DNA from: JALYJG01 sp033763555
Lineage (GTDB): Bacteria; Pseudomonadota; Alphaproteobacteria; UBA9219
Direction of reading: 5' to 3'
DNA length: 63,079 nucleotides
NCBI GenBank assembly: GCA_033763555.1
Contig: JANRKK010000035.1
Coordinates: 1 to 63,079 of the forward strand
Shown: positions 52,309 to 59,609 of the stretch, one piece after another
Position numbering within the stretch: the stretch's first letter is position 1
Layout of the letters: every line of letters begins with the position of its first letter
Translations under genes and position numbers: made by a program
The notes under the pieces: model-generated
The model's input: the letters and a program-made list of their open reading frames with translations, nothing else
Databases searched by the model: none
What the model was told of the DNA's origin: nothing

Positions 52309-53043
52309 TTAGCGCTTCGCGTCCGCCGGAGCGGTTTTGCCATCCGGGAAAGCGGCGAAGACAACGCGTGCCGTCAGCGTTACTTTCTCCGCGCGTTCCA
52401 TGGAAGGCGGGGGCGAAGCCGGAGCCGCAGCCATCATCATGTTCATTTCGGCGGCACGGCCTTTCATGACGCGCGGCATTGGTACGCCGACATCATCGCC
52501 CGTAAAATTCACCAGCGCGATGCGGTAACCCCGGCCCGGCATGGCGGCGTTAGTGGCCGCCAGCTGCTCATTCGCCTGCTTGTAGATCTGCGTGCGCAAT
52601 CCGGCGCGGGCAGCTTCCATTTCTTCCAGCGTCGGGCTGAAATCCACATTGCCGACCGAAAGCTGCATACCTGCCTTGCTGGCCTTCTTCACATTATCGG
52701 CGAGGCCGTTCAGCTGGCTTTCCGGCACGCGGGCTTCAAAGGATGCGCTCCAGCGCTCCATGCCCGTCTGGTCTTCCGAGCGGTTGAATGCCGTCAAGCG
52801 CCATTCGGCCTTGATCAGGTCGTTCACTGCCTTGATCATGTCAGCACGCATGTTACCCGCCGTGCTACCGCTGACAGCAGCTTCGACATTCACCATCACG
52901 CGCGCGGTTTTGGTCATCACCCAGTCTTCCGCCGACAGGTCGAACACCAAACGGTCATCGGGCCTGTCCATATGGTCGGCACGGGCGGCGAAGCTGAAGA
53001 AGGTCATGGACAGCAAAAACACGAAAAACAGGCGGGTCATCAT
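52309..53043 (-). CDS. SIMPL/DUF541-like secreted protein
   Basis: 244 residues with a signal peptide MMTRLFFVFLLSMTFFSFAARA. The mature part has a SIMPL-like pattern: alternating strands and helix around VNVEAAVSGSTAGNMRADMIKAVNDLI, WRLTAFNRSEDQTGMERWSASFEARV, LEEMEAARAGLRTQIYKQANEQL and KVTLTARVVFAAFP. Met-rich stretch AEMNMMMAAAP. A periplasmic, oxidative-stress-linked family by recall. Upstream of the esterase in a probable two-gene unit. Confidence 0.6.
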   Translation of the reverse strand: MMTRLFFVFLLSMTFFSFAARADHMDRPDDRLVFDLSAEDWVMTKTARVMVNVEAAVSGSTAGNMRADMIKAVNDLIKAEWRLTAFNRSEDQTGMERWSASFEARVPESQLNGLADNVKKASKAGMQLSVGNVDFSPTLEEMEAARAGLRTQIYKQANEQLAATNAAMPGRGYRIALVNFTGDDVGVPMPRVMKGRAAEMNMMMAAAPASPPPSMERAEKVTLTARVVFAAFPDGKTAPADAKR

Positions 53044-53094
53044 GTGCGGGCCTCGTGAGGTGGGTTGTGGAAAACCGGATTTGGGAGGGAGGTC

Positions 53095-53784
53095 TTAGAA
53101 GTCGAGATCGGCATAATGGCGCGGCGGAGGAAAACCTGCAATATGGTCGCCCAAAAGCCCGCGAAAGCTGGGGCGGGACTTCAATCGCGCATACCATTCC
53201 TTGGCCAGCGGATAGTCGTTCCACGGCACATCACCTGTGTAATCGATCACCGAAAGCTGCGCACCTGCTGCCAGATCGGCGAAGGTTATATCGTCACCCG
53301 CCAGCCAGTTGCGCTGCTCGGTCAACCAGACGATGTAATTCATGTGCCCGCGAATATTATGGCAACCTGAACGGATGCGAAGGCTGTCTGGCTCTCCGGT
53401 GCCCTGCAAGCGCTTCATGGCTTTTTCGCCAACCAGAAAATCGGTCACTTCACGGGCGAATTTCCCGTCGAACCAGCCGATGAGGCGGCGCACCTCGGCG
53501 CGCGTGAAAGGATCCTTACCCAATAGGGTCGGCGCGGCCTGTGTTTCATCCAAATATTCGCAGATGGCCTGCGCATCTGAAAGCACATGGCGCTCCTGGC
53601 CTTCTTCCACCACTAGAACAGGAACCTGGCCTGCCGGATTAAGAGCCGCAAAATCCGCTGCGGGATCCCATGGCTTTTCGACGGCCAAATCGCAGGTGAC
53701 ATTCTTTTCCGCCAGCGTCAGGCGGACGCGGCGCGAAGGCGCATCAAGCGGATGATGATAAAGGCGGTATATGGTGCTGGACAC
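53095..53784 (-). CDS. Glutathione S-transferase family protein
   Basis: 229 residues from GTG 53784. N-terminal thioredoxin-like domain: IYRLYHHPLDAPSRRVRLTLAEK, FAALNPAGQVPVL and HVLSDAQAICEYLDE (the SD/E-xx-IxxYL glutathione site). The C-terminal all-helical domain has ITFADLAAGAQLSVIDY. Ser in DAPSRRV may be the active-site residue. Detoxification or redox role. Upstream of the SIMPL-like gene, leftward. Confidence 0.92.
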   Translation of the reverse strand: MSSTIYRLYHHPLDAPSRRVRLTLAEKNVTCDLAVEKPWDPAADFAALNPAGQVPVLVVEEGQERHVLSDAQAICEYLDETQAAPTLLGKDPFTRAEVRRLIGWFDGKFAREVTDFLVGEKAMKRLQGTGEPDSLRIRSGCHNIRGHMNYIVWLTEQRNWLAGDDITFADLAAGAQLSVIDYTGDVPWNDYPLAKEWYARLKSRPSFRGLLGDHIAGFPPPRHYADLDF

Positions 53785-53842
53785 AGGGATTCAGCTATCA
53801 CGTTTGCCGATTCAGCGCCAGATAGCGATGCTGCGCCGCTTC

Positions 53843-54631
53843 CTATCCCAGCAGGTAGAGCATCAACACGCCCAGCGTGATGCGGTAAAGTGCGAAGGGT
53901 GTGAAACCATGCCGCGCGACATAGGCGATAACCGCCTTGACCACCAGCATGGCGCTGATAAAGGCGGCAAGGAAGCCGACAACAATCAGCTGCGCGCCGT
54001 CCAGCGTTATGGTGCTCCAGTTCTTATATATGTCGAACAGCACAGCCGCGAGCAGCGTAGGAATGGCGAGGAAAAAGGAAAATTCCGTAGCCGCCTTGCG
54101 GTCGACACCCAGCAGCATGGCGCCCATGATGGTCGCGCCGCTGCGCGATGTTCCGGGAATAAGGGCGAGGCACTGGCACAGACCAATCTTGAAGCAGAGC
54201 GGCAGGGAAAATTTATCCATTGCATGGTGTTTGGCGCGCGGCTTGAAACGCTCGACAAGAAGAATGGCAATGCCGCCGACAATGAGGGCGATGGATACAT
54301 TATGCGGCGTGAACAGGACTGTCTTGATGGTTTGATGCAGCAATGCACCCAATACCATGGCGGGCAGAAAAGCAGCTGCGATACCTAAAGAAAAACGCAT
54401 ATCGGTTTTTTTGCCTTTGAAAACGCCCGCAGCCGTCTGAAAAATTTTCTGGCGGTAGAGCCAGCACACCGCGCAAATCGCGCCAAGCTGAATGACAATT
54501 TCAAAAACTTTTCCCGGCGGCCCTTCAAAGCCGAGAATATCGCCGAACAAAATCAGATGCCCCGTCGAGGACACCGGAATAAATTCGGTCATCCCCTCGA
54601 TGATGCCGAGCAGAAGGGCGATAAGAAACAT
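53843..54631 (-). CDS. uppP: Undecaprenyl-diphosphate phosphatase UppP
   Basis: 262 residues from ATG 54631 (GGGAG upstream). Integral membrane enzyme recycling undecaprenyl diphosphate to the monophosphate carrier, which supplies MraY. Motifs: LLGIIEGMTEFIPVSSTGHLIL (first E/H motif) and PGTSRSGATIMGAMLLGVDRKAATEFSFFLAIP (the PGxSRSG motif). About eight TM helices. Some homologues confer bacitracin tolerance. Confidence 0.95.
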   Translation of the reverse strand: MFLIALLLGIIEGMTEFIPVSSTGHLILFGDILGFEGPPGKVFEIVIQLGAICAVCWLYRQKIFQTAAGVFKGKKTDMRFSLGIAAAFLPAMVLGALLHQTIKTVLFTPHNVSIALIVGGIAILLVERFKPRAKHHAMDKFSLPLCFKIGLCQCLALIPGTSRSGATIMGAMLLGVDRKAATEFSFFLAIPTLLAAVLFDIYKNWSTITLDGAQLIVVGFLAAFISAMLVVKAVIAYVARHGFTPFALYRITLGVLMLYLLG

Positions 54632-54701
54632 GAAAATCTCCCGAAAGAATCGCGCCGGACGGCGCAACGCGGATGCTATAGAGATGCCGCAGGCCAGGCA
54701 A

Positions 54702-56057
54702 TCAGATAGAGATTTTGCTTGGTGATGATTTTTTCTTCAACGCAAGCCCCATCAGGATTGCACAGAACGGAATCAACCAGATGCCCCTGCCCTCATAACG
54801 GCCAAATACGCCGCCCAGCGCCCCCGAGGCAAAGGCATTGGCCAGAAAACTCAGCGCCAGAAACACCGCGAGCATGACCGGACGAAATTCGCGGGCCTTC
54901 CAGCATCGAACCATTAAAAGTCCACACAAGATCAAACTGACAATAGCAACGACCCCGTGATAGAGGTTCATATTCTTCAACGCAGCATCACTTAACAGCC
55001 CTTTGCTTTGCATGGAACCTGCATAAGGGGCCGCGGCAAAAGGAAATTCCTGAGAAAATCCGGCCTTGTCACCTTCGGTAAAATATATTTGGGATTCAAA
55101 GCGGACAAGCTGATGAACCGTGTTGATCAACATGTTGTGCACCATCCAGCCGGGAAACATTTTAACTGAACCGATGATGATCGACGCCTGCTCATCGGCA
55201 ATGGCTTTCCTGAATCCCGCTCCCTCGGTGTCTGTTGTTTGCGGCAGGAAACGCCAGAGAAATCCACTCGCCGTCGGCGGCAACCGATCCAGATAGGGGC
55301 ACAATGCGTAGGTTTTTTGCCCACATGTCGCCTGCAGGTAAGCTTTGCCGGGCCCGTCAGCAAGCACGCGTGCCAAAAGAAAGGGTGGGCTGTTCGGGGC
55401 CAAGCTCACCTTCTTATAGCCTGCATAAGAGAAGCTGAAGAATGCAGCAAATGCCAAAATAAGTGCGGCTATATAGGGAAGCGGCCGTAAGGAAGGAATA
55501 AGTCCGGGCCTTATAAGCCAGATAAGCAGGCTCACAACGGTCATGGCACAGGCAACCGCCAGATAGGAGAGATGGAAACACATCAAGGTTGTAACCAACA
55601 GAAAGAGATAAATGACTTCCCGCTGACTGAGACGATCCCGGCAAAAACCGATGAGAAACAGGCCGAGGATAAAAATGCCGAAGAAAATATCCGGCATGAC
55701 CTGCGCGACATACCAGGACAGGGGTGTCGCTGCCGCAAGAATGATAAAAATGCCAAGAAGCCCCGGAGCGCGAAGCGTGATGCCGTGAACGCGCAAGGCA
55801 AGCCAGATGATGTGCGCCGTCATCATGCCTTGCACCAGCACAATCGGCCAAAGCGTTCGTTCCCAATGGAGAAACCAGATGGCCAAACCGTAAAAAACCG
55901 GGCGGTAATTCTCTGGCCATTTCAAGCGAATGATCTCCATGCCATACCTGAGATAGCCAGGCGTATCCTCAAACAAAAGCGGATAGCCATTGGCAAAAGC
56001 AACCCACGAAAAGATAAGGGCACCAATGGCAAGGGTCAGAAGGATTTTCGGCTTCAT
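54702..56057 (-). CDS. Polytopic membrane protein, GT-C-like
   Basis: 451 residues from ATG 56057 (MKPKILLTLAIGALIF). Roughly 11 hydrophobic helices, with a large loop after the first (NGYPLLFEDTPGYLRYGMEIIRLKWPENYRPVFYGL) that resembles the GT-C first loop, including acidic D in FEDTPGY. A soluble stretch of ~170 residues (about 250-380) is followed by four C-terminal helices. The set suggests a GT-C-type or mannosyltransferase-like protein but there is no decisive motif. No glycan neighbours except the distant GT2. Confidence 0.65.
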   Translation of the reverse strand: MKPKILLTLAIGALIFSWVAFANGYPLLFEDTPGYLRYGMEIIRLKWPENYRPVFYGLAIWFLHWERTLWPIVLVQGMMTAHIIWLALRVHGITLRAPGLLGIFIILAAATPLSWYVAQVMPDIFFGIFILGLFLIGFCRDRLSQREVIYLFLLVTTLMCFHLSYLAVACAMTVVSLLIWLIRPGLIPSLRPLPYIAALILAFAAFFSFSYAGYKKVSLAPNSPPFLLARVLADGPGKAYLQATCGQKTYALCPYLDRLPPTASGFLWRFLPQTTDTEGAGFRKAIADEQASIIIGSVKMFPGWMVHNMLINTVHQLVRFESQIYFTEGDKAGFSQEFPFAAAPYAGSMQSKGLLSDAALKNMNLYHGVVAIVSLILCGLLMVRCWKAREFRPVMLAVFLALSFLANAFASGALGGVFGRYEGRGIWLIPFCAILMGLALKKKSSPSKISI

Positions 56058-56175
56058 AAATCTCAGATCGGTCTCAGGCATTTCATCTGATACATAGCGT
56101 ATCGATAGCATCTTTTGGCAGCAAAGCCTTTCCGCTTCCCTCTGCCCCTCGCTAACATTATGCTTTCAGAAGAAA

Positions 56176-56214
56176 GCGCCCGTAGCTCAGCTGGATAGAG
56201 CATCGGTTTCCTAA
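56176..56214 (+). pseudogene. 5' half of tRNA-Arg(CCU), truncated at the anticodon loop
   Basis: The 39 bases form the acceptor 5' strand GCGCCCG, D-arm GCTCAGCTGGATAGAGC, and the 5' anticodon stem TCGGT with loop TTCCTAA, anticodon CCT (56210-56212). After the loop the sequence no longer pairs with TCGGT and no variable, T-arm or CGGGCGC acceptor end follows. It cannot form a normal tRNA. Whether it is an integration scar, a deletion or a decayed copy is not decidable here. Confidence 0.8.
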
Positions 56215-56327
56215 CGAGGGCCGTCTGTTTCTCACTTTTTCGGAATGTCACAAAACCCCCTATTTTATTGAGTTTCTTGATAGCGTCGTTTCCGGCTGTC
56301 TGCCCCCATTTCCCTTTGTTACAAATT

Positions 56328-56351
56328 TTGGGGGGCAAATTGGGGGGCAAA
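56328..56351. repeat. Tandem 12-bp direct repeat, G-rich
   Basis: Two perfect head-to-tail copies of TTGGGGGGCAAA. G-rich repeats of this kind can occur at integrase-attachment regions near tRNA genes, but I did not find an integrase here. Also consistent with simple slippage. Confidence 0.6.
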
Positions 56352-56382
56352 AACGAAGCATCGGAGTCGCAAGACCGATGCT
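56349..56382 (-). terminator. Intrinsic terminator of the VOC gene
   Basis: Minus strand: AGCATCGG-(10 bases)-CCGATGCT, a perfect 8-bp stem (56382 to 56357) immediately after the VOC stop codon, followed by a TTTTT tract (56353-56349). Twelve bases of its upstream arm plus the stop codon (TAGAGCATCGGT, 56385-56374) are identical to part of the truncated tRNA. Confidence 0.6.
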
Positions 56383-56826
56383 CTAGGCAGGCTTCGATCC
56401 CAAATCCTGAAAGAAGCGTAAGAGATAGCCATCCGGGTCTTGCACGATGAATTGCCGGTTGCCCAACAGCATGTCGTCCTTGCGATACCATGTTTCTTCC
56501 ATCGGCAGAAAGATACGCACTCCAGAGACCTGAACCTTGGCGTACAGATCGTCCACATCACTGGTCTCCATTTGCAAATTAATTCCCCGGCCAAATGGTT
56601 TTTCCAAAGGGGCCACGAACCATGTTCTGTCCGTACCCGTGACAGAGGTCTCGCGTATTTCATCCAGCATGATCCGCGAGCCTTGCCGTTCAAGCATGGC
56701 AAACCCATCTTCCTCGCGCTGGTATTGGATAGTGAAGCCCAAAATCTGCACATAGAAATTCAAACTGGCCTTAATATTTGAACAGGCCAATTCAGGCGTG
56801 AGAGGAGTAGTGAGATGTTCTTTCAT
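56383..56826 (-). CDS. VOC superfamily (glyoxalase/bleomycin-resistance-like) protein
   Basis: 147 residues with two beta-alpha-beta-beta-beta halves: TPELACSNIKASLNFYVQILGFTI at the N-terminus, INLQMETSDVDDLYAKVQ, and NRQFIVQDPDGYLLRFFQDLG at the end, where FIVQDPDGYLLRFFQ matches the family's metal-ligand Glu/Asp region. Candidate metal residues are present only in part, so a binding or sequestering role (antibiotic-resistance type) is as likely as catalysis. Probably co-transcribed with, and downstream of, the GNAT gene (42 bases). Confidence 0.88.
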   Translation of the reverse strand: MKEHLTTPLTPELACSNIKASLNFYVQILGFTIQYQREEDGFAMLERQGSRIMLDEIRETSVTGTDRTWFVAPLEKPFGRGINLQMETSDVDDLYAKVQVSGVRIFLPMEETWYRKDDMLLGNRQFIVQDPDGYLLRFFQDLGSKPA

Positions 56827-56868
56827 GAAACAAAGATAGCAAAAAATACTTCTGCGGTATCTGTAAAC

Positions 56869-57519
56869 TTATACGGCTTTTCTGACAGGAGTACCTTCAC
56901 TCATCAATGCTGTTAGGGTCTCTTCGAGGGTTTCTGTTGCTCGCCTATAGGGGCTATGAGCCAAATCTTTAGCCAGTAGATCAAGAACAAAGAAATGTGC
57001 ATCGCCCTTGCTGCCGTCCGCCCAAGTCTCTTCGTGTTTGGTACGAACATAGGTGAAGCCCTGCTTTTCTCTTATTTCACGTGAACGCTGATTATCGTCC
57101 CGGATGTAAACCACGGCGTATTCATAGCCATTATCCCGACTCCATTGCTGCACCTTTTCATAGGCTGGCTTGGCAATGCCGCATCCCCTGTATCTTGGAT
57201 CAAGCCATGTCGCTTCCCATTCCGCCACGACGCTTCCCGGAAGTCCCTGCATCGTTATCATCATGACGCCAATAAGGTTTAGTTCATCGAAGATGCCGAT
57301 AATGCAATGTTCGCGTGTTTCCGTGCACCAATCACGCCATTGGTGTTCGGTCGTGAACTGCTTTTCCCTTTCATAGGAATCGCTGAAATATTTGCCGTCG
57401 CCGATGGCCAGTATTTTTGTGCGAAGATCACGATAGGCCACACTGTCATCGGCTGTTAGTGGCCTGATAACAGGACGTGCATTCGGCACAAAAGAGGATG
57501 TCAGGAATTGAGCATTCAT
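56869..57519 (-). CDS. GNAT-family N-acetyltransferase
   Basis: 216 residues from ATG 57519, the first bases of which overlap the stop of the HTH gene (ATGA at 57516-57519). N-terminal PVIRPLTADDSVAYRDLRTKIL, core beta4-alpha3 EATWLDPRYRGCGIAKPAYEKVQQW, where RGCGIA is the acetyl-CoA loop (usual R-G-x-G-I/L-G/A), and VYIRDDNQRSREIREKQGFTY. C-terminal extension of ~40 residues. The overlap with the HTH gene implies joint expression, and a substrate related to the regulator's signal is a possibility. Confidence 0.85.
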   Translation of the reverse strand: MNAQFLTSSFVPNARPVIRPLTADDSVAYRDLRTKILAIGDGKYFSDSYEREKQFTTEHQWRDWCTETREHCIIGIFDELNLIGVMMITMQGLPGSVVAEWEATWLDPRYRGCGIAKPAYEKVQQWSRDNGYEYAVVYIRDDNQRSREIREKQGFTYVRTKHEETWADGSKGDAHFFVLDLLAKDLAHSPYRRATETLEETLTALMSEGTPVRKAV

Positions 57520-58190
57520 TTTTTCTTTTTTCCTGATGAAGTTACAGGCGGTTCTTTTGCCGCAGCCCATGCGATGTCAAAAGCCTGACGGTAAGAATCC
57601 GCTATTGGCGCCGATTGCAAAACAACGACATATGGGGGCGGATTATGCACAAAGGAAATCAGTGCAAGACAATCGCCAAAGGTATAGAAAGCCGTCGGCG
57701 CGATGCTTGATCTCGGCTGCCATTTGTAAGTGTTATAGGGATATTTTGAGGCGAAATTGCTTTTATTTGCCAGGATGCGAAATGACTTGATGACACCTCT
57801 GTCGGACAAATCCTGCATACGCTCATAATGCGCTACCGGGTTTTTGCGGTATTTGGAAAGAAGCGTTTCGTCGGCGATGCTTAAACAGACTTCGCCGCCC
57901 TTAAGCTTCAGGTGTTCATAGAGAAAGTCGTAAAATTCGTTGAACCGCTCTTCCCCCTCATAAATATCAACACCCGTTGGCTTAACCTTGACACCTTGAT
58001 TGTCCGTAAACTCAATCCCGTTGCTGGCAAAAGCCTGAATGATTTTTTCCATCGAGCCGCCGCGTGCTTGCACGATGCCCTTTTCAATATTGAAAACGGT
58101 GTCACGGCTAAGACCGGCTTTTGCCGCCAGGTCTTCAGCGTCCCATTCCAGGAGAGCTCTTGCAGCTCGAATTTGACGTCCTGTTATCAA
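57516..58190 (-). CDS. XRE-type HTH regulator with TrmB/PLD-like sensor region (paralogue 2 of 3)
   Basis: About 224 residues from a TTG at 58190, preceded by GAGG at 8 bases and matching the start of the paralogues; the ATG at 58280 would add 30 residues with no counterpart in them. HTH: TGRQIRAARALLEWDAEDLAAKAG and LSRDTVFNIEKGIVQARGGS; IEFTDNQGVKV linker; then EGEERFNEFYDFLYEHLKLKGGEVCLS and the C-terminal AFYTFGDCLALISF...YVVVLQSAPIADSYRQAFDIAWAAA. The order and spacing match paralogues 1 and 3. Stop overlaps the GNAT start. Divergent from the small-protein operon across 250 bases of palindromes. Ligand unknown. Confidence 0.82.
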   Translation of the reverse strand: MITGRQIRAARALLEWDAEDLAAKAGLSRDTVFNIEKGIVQARGGSMEKIIQAFASNGIEFTDNQGVKVKPTGVDIYEGEERFNEFYDFLYEHLKLKGGEVCLSIADETLLSKYRKNPVAHYERMQDLSDRGVIKSFRILANKSNFASKYPYNTYKWQPRSSIAPTAFYTFGDCLALISFVHNPPPYVVVLQSAPIADSYRQAFDIAWAAAKEPPVTSSGKKKK

Positions 58191-58288
58191 GATTGCCTCA
58201 TAGATATGAACAATATTCCGTATAGCACTAAATTTTATTAACCAAAAGCCCCTTAAACTGCTAAATAATGGTATTTTCATATTTTATA

Positions 58289-58356
58289 TTGGAAATTTTC
58301 CAACATGTCAATTGATATTCATATCTATAATGAATATATTTCAGTTCTATACTGAA
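58289..58356. promoter_or_regulatory. Cluster of three palindromes in the divergent regulator region
   Basis: TTGGAAA-T-TTTCCAA (58289-58303, perfect), ATATTCAT-(7)-ATGAATAT (58315-58337, perfect arms) and TTCAGT-(5)-ACTGAA (58340-58356, perfect arms), all in one 68-base AT-rich stretch between the divergent regulator at 58190 and the operon at 58441. They are likely operators for one or both regulators, by position; no binding data. Confidence 0.55.
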
Positions 58357-58440
58357 TTAAATATTGCTTTCACACAAAATCCCTCTTATCCTCCCCAAAA
58401 TCGGTAATTGATGAAAAGCCATTTTATTGGAGATGTAAAA

Positions 58441-58629
58441 ATGCCTGCGGGTGTGAAGTGGATCGATTTTGACACGTTTGTTTCCCGGCACGGCGAACAT
58501 GTCGCGTTCACTCTTCTGGAAAATCTTGAACGCCATGAAGGCATGTCCGCCGACCATCTTCATGATCTGGAAGGACGATGGAACGCTGCGATGAATTACG
58601 CATCGCACCATCACGCATCGGCGACTTAA
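58441..58629 (+). CDS. Small protein of a tandem paralogous pair (copy 1)
   Basis: 62 residues from ATG 58441 with GGAG eight bases before; the longer frame from 58408 lacks support. The core VKWIDFDTFVSRHGEHVAFTLLENLERHEG is similar to that of the next gene: an acidic helix, then R(H/Y)G.H.AF.LL..(I/L)E. A His-rich C-terminus (YASHHHASAT). No Cys, no TM segment. First gene of the operon that ends in paralogue 3. Function unknown. Confidence 0.65.
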   Translation: MPAGVKWIDFDTFVSRHGEHVAFTLLENLERHEGMSADHLHDLEGRWNAAMNYASHHHASAT

Positions 58630-58640
58630 GGAATAGTACC

Positions 58641-58835
58641 ATGAACCAGATAACTTATCAGGATCTTGTCGCGCGTTATGGCGCCCATTTGGCTTTTGAT
58701 CTTTTGCTGACGATTGAAAAATTGGCGAAGATCAAAATGGACATCCAACAGCACGATGAAGATATTCGGCTTCAGAAGGCTCTGAATGCCCTGAACGATA
58801 TTAATTTTGCAAATAATCTTGAAAGCGTAGCGTAA
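58641..58835 (+). CDS. Small protein of a tandem paralogous pair (copy 2)
   Basis: 64 residues. Core MNQITYQDLVARYGAHLAFDLLLTIEKL shares with copy 1 the pattern T/F..(L/F)V.R.G.H.AF.LL..(I/L)E.. ; then diverges into a charged helix (KMDIQQHDEDIRLQKALNAL). AGGAATA precedes the start. Ends one base before the next start, so it is co-expressed with the HTH gene. Function unknown. Confidence 0.65.
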   Translation: MNQITYQDLVARYGAHLAFDLLLTIEKLAKIKMDIQQHDEDIRLQKALNALNDINFANNLESVA

Positions 58836-58836
58836 A

Positions 58837-59469
58837 ATGTATCCCATTCGCGCAGGACAGATTAAAGCTGCAAGGGCTTTGCTCGATTGGTCGCGGGACG
58901 ATTTGGCCCATGCTACAGGATTGTCCGTTGCTACCATTCGTAATCTTGAAATGGGCTTCATATCACCTCGCGGTTCCACGACAAATGTTGTACGTGAAGC
59001 CATCGAAAACGCCGGTCTCGAATTCATTGATCCGGAGGGCGTGCGCCGCCGCCTTGATGAAGTTAAAGTTTATCGAGGTGAAGATAGCCTTGAAAATCTT
59101 ATCGAGAATATCCGGCAAACCGTCAGCAAGAAAGGCGGGGAGGTTGTCGCCATCATCAAATCGCAAGACATTCTGGCATGTTTGGCACAGTTAAATGACT
59201 TAAAAGACATAAAGCTCGTTATTTCTGAGACCCTGCAATCCTTTCCCATATCGCCGTCGTTTCAGTTTCGGATGATCTCAAAGCATTACATCGACCCAGT
59301 GCCCTTTTTAGTCTACGGCGACAAGCATGCCCTGATTTTGAATGAAGGAGTGGGGGCTTTTAAAATCGTCGTGTTTCAATCTATGTCGATTGCCCAAACC
59401 TACAAAAACCACTTCTATTCAATATGGGACAAGGCTGCCTCCGTCGCGGGGCACAAGTCCTCCACCTAA
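58837..59469 (+). CDS. XRE-type HTH regulator with TrmB/PLD-like sensor region (paralogue 3 of 3)
   Basis: 210 residues. HTH: AGQIKAARALLDWSRDDLAHATG, then LSVATIRNLEMGFISPRGS. Linker LEFIDPEGVRRRL, EDSLENLIENIRQTVSKKGGEVVAI and C-terminal block VPFLVYGDKHALILNEG...KIVVFQSMSIAQTYKNHFYSIWDKA. The block matches paralogues 1 and 2 in order and spacing, including Y-G-D, I-V-V and F..IW. The start follows the copy-2 stop by one base, implying translational coupling: small 1 - small 2 - regulator. Ligand unknown. Confidence 0.82.
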   Translation: MYPIRAGQIKAARALLDWSRDDLAHATGLSVATIRNLEMGFISPRGSTTNVVREAIENAGLEFIDPEGVRRRLDEVKVYRGEDSLENLIENIRQTVSKKGGEVVAIIKSQDILACLAQLNDLKDIKLVISETLQSFPISPSFQFRMISKHYIDPVPFLVYGDKHALILNEGVGAFKIVVFQSMSIAQTYKNHFYSIWDKAASVAGHKSST

Positions 59470-59587
59470 CATTAAAATCCATAGCGAAAAAACGTAATTC
59501 GGTTTGTTTTACCATCTACGCGTAACAGCATTGTACAAAACACCTAAAATCAATCGTTGTTTTTGACAGTCAAATCCCGGCATCTAG

Positions 59588-59609
59588 CCTTATCAATTTT
59601 TTGATAAGG
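59588..59609 (+). promoter_or_regulatory. Hairpin sequestering the Shine-Dalgarno of the gene at 59618
   Basis: CCTTATCAA-TTTT-TTGATAAGG: a perfect 9-bp stem with a 4-base loop. The AAGGA ribosome-binding site (59606-59610), 7 bases before ATG 59618, is inside the 3' arm. This would block initiation until the hairpin opens. A TTGACA box at 59563-59568 could provide the promoter, though its -10 is poor. Thermosensor or protein/RNA switch are possibilities; not proven. Confidence 0.5.

Larger units (their letters stand above)
56058..56382. other. Intergenic region with tRNA remnant and terminator
   Basis: 325 bases between the membrane protein and the VOC gene with no protein-coding gene. It holds the tRNA-Arg 5' half (56176-56214), a tandem G-rich repeat (56328-56351) and the terminator of the VOC gene (56349-56382). 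No integrase gene is seen within the window, though this composition and placement are typical of a mobile-element junction. Confidence 0.7.

Noticed and set aside
56328..56351. Possible start of a CRISPR-like array
   Set aside because: Only two contiguous 12-base units with no spacers.
56357..56385. Second tRNA arm
   Set aside because: The pattern resembles an anticodon arm but has a 10-base loop and no acceptor or T-arm around it; it works better as the VOC terminator.
58191..58280. N-terminal extension of regulator 2 to ATG 58280
   Set aside because: The paralogues start where the TTG at 58190 would start, and the ribosome site fits TTG better; the extension is hydrophobic/basic without counterpart.
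57516..59469. Classical toxin-antitoxin module
   Set aside because: GNAT toxins are usually paired with small RHH antitoxins, not with a 224-residue sensor-type HTH protein, and the order regulator then GNAT is also seen in non-TA operons. The similarity is only suggestive.
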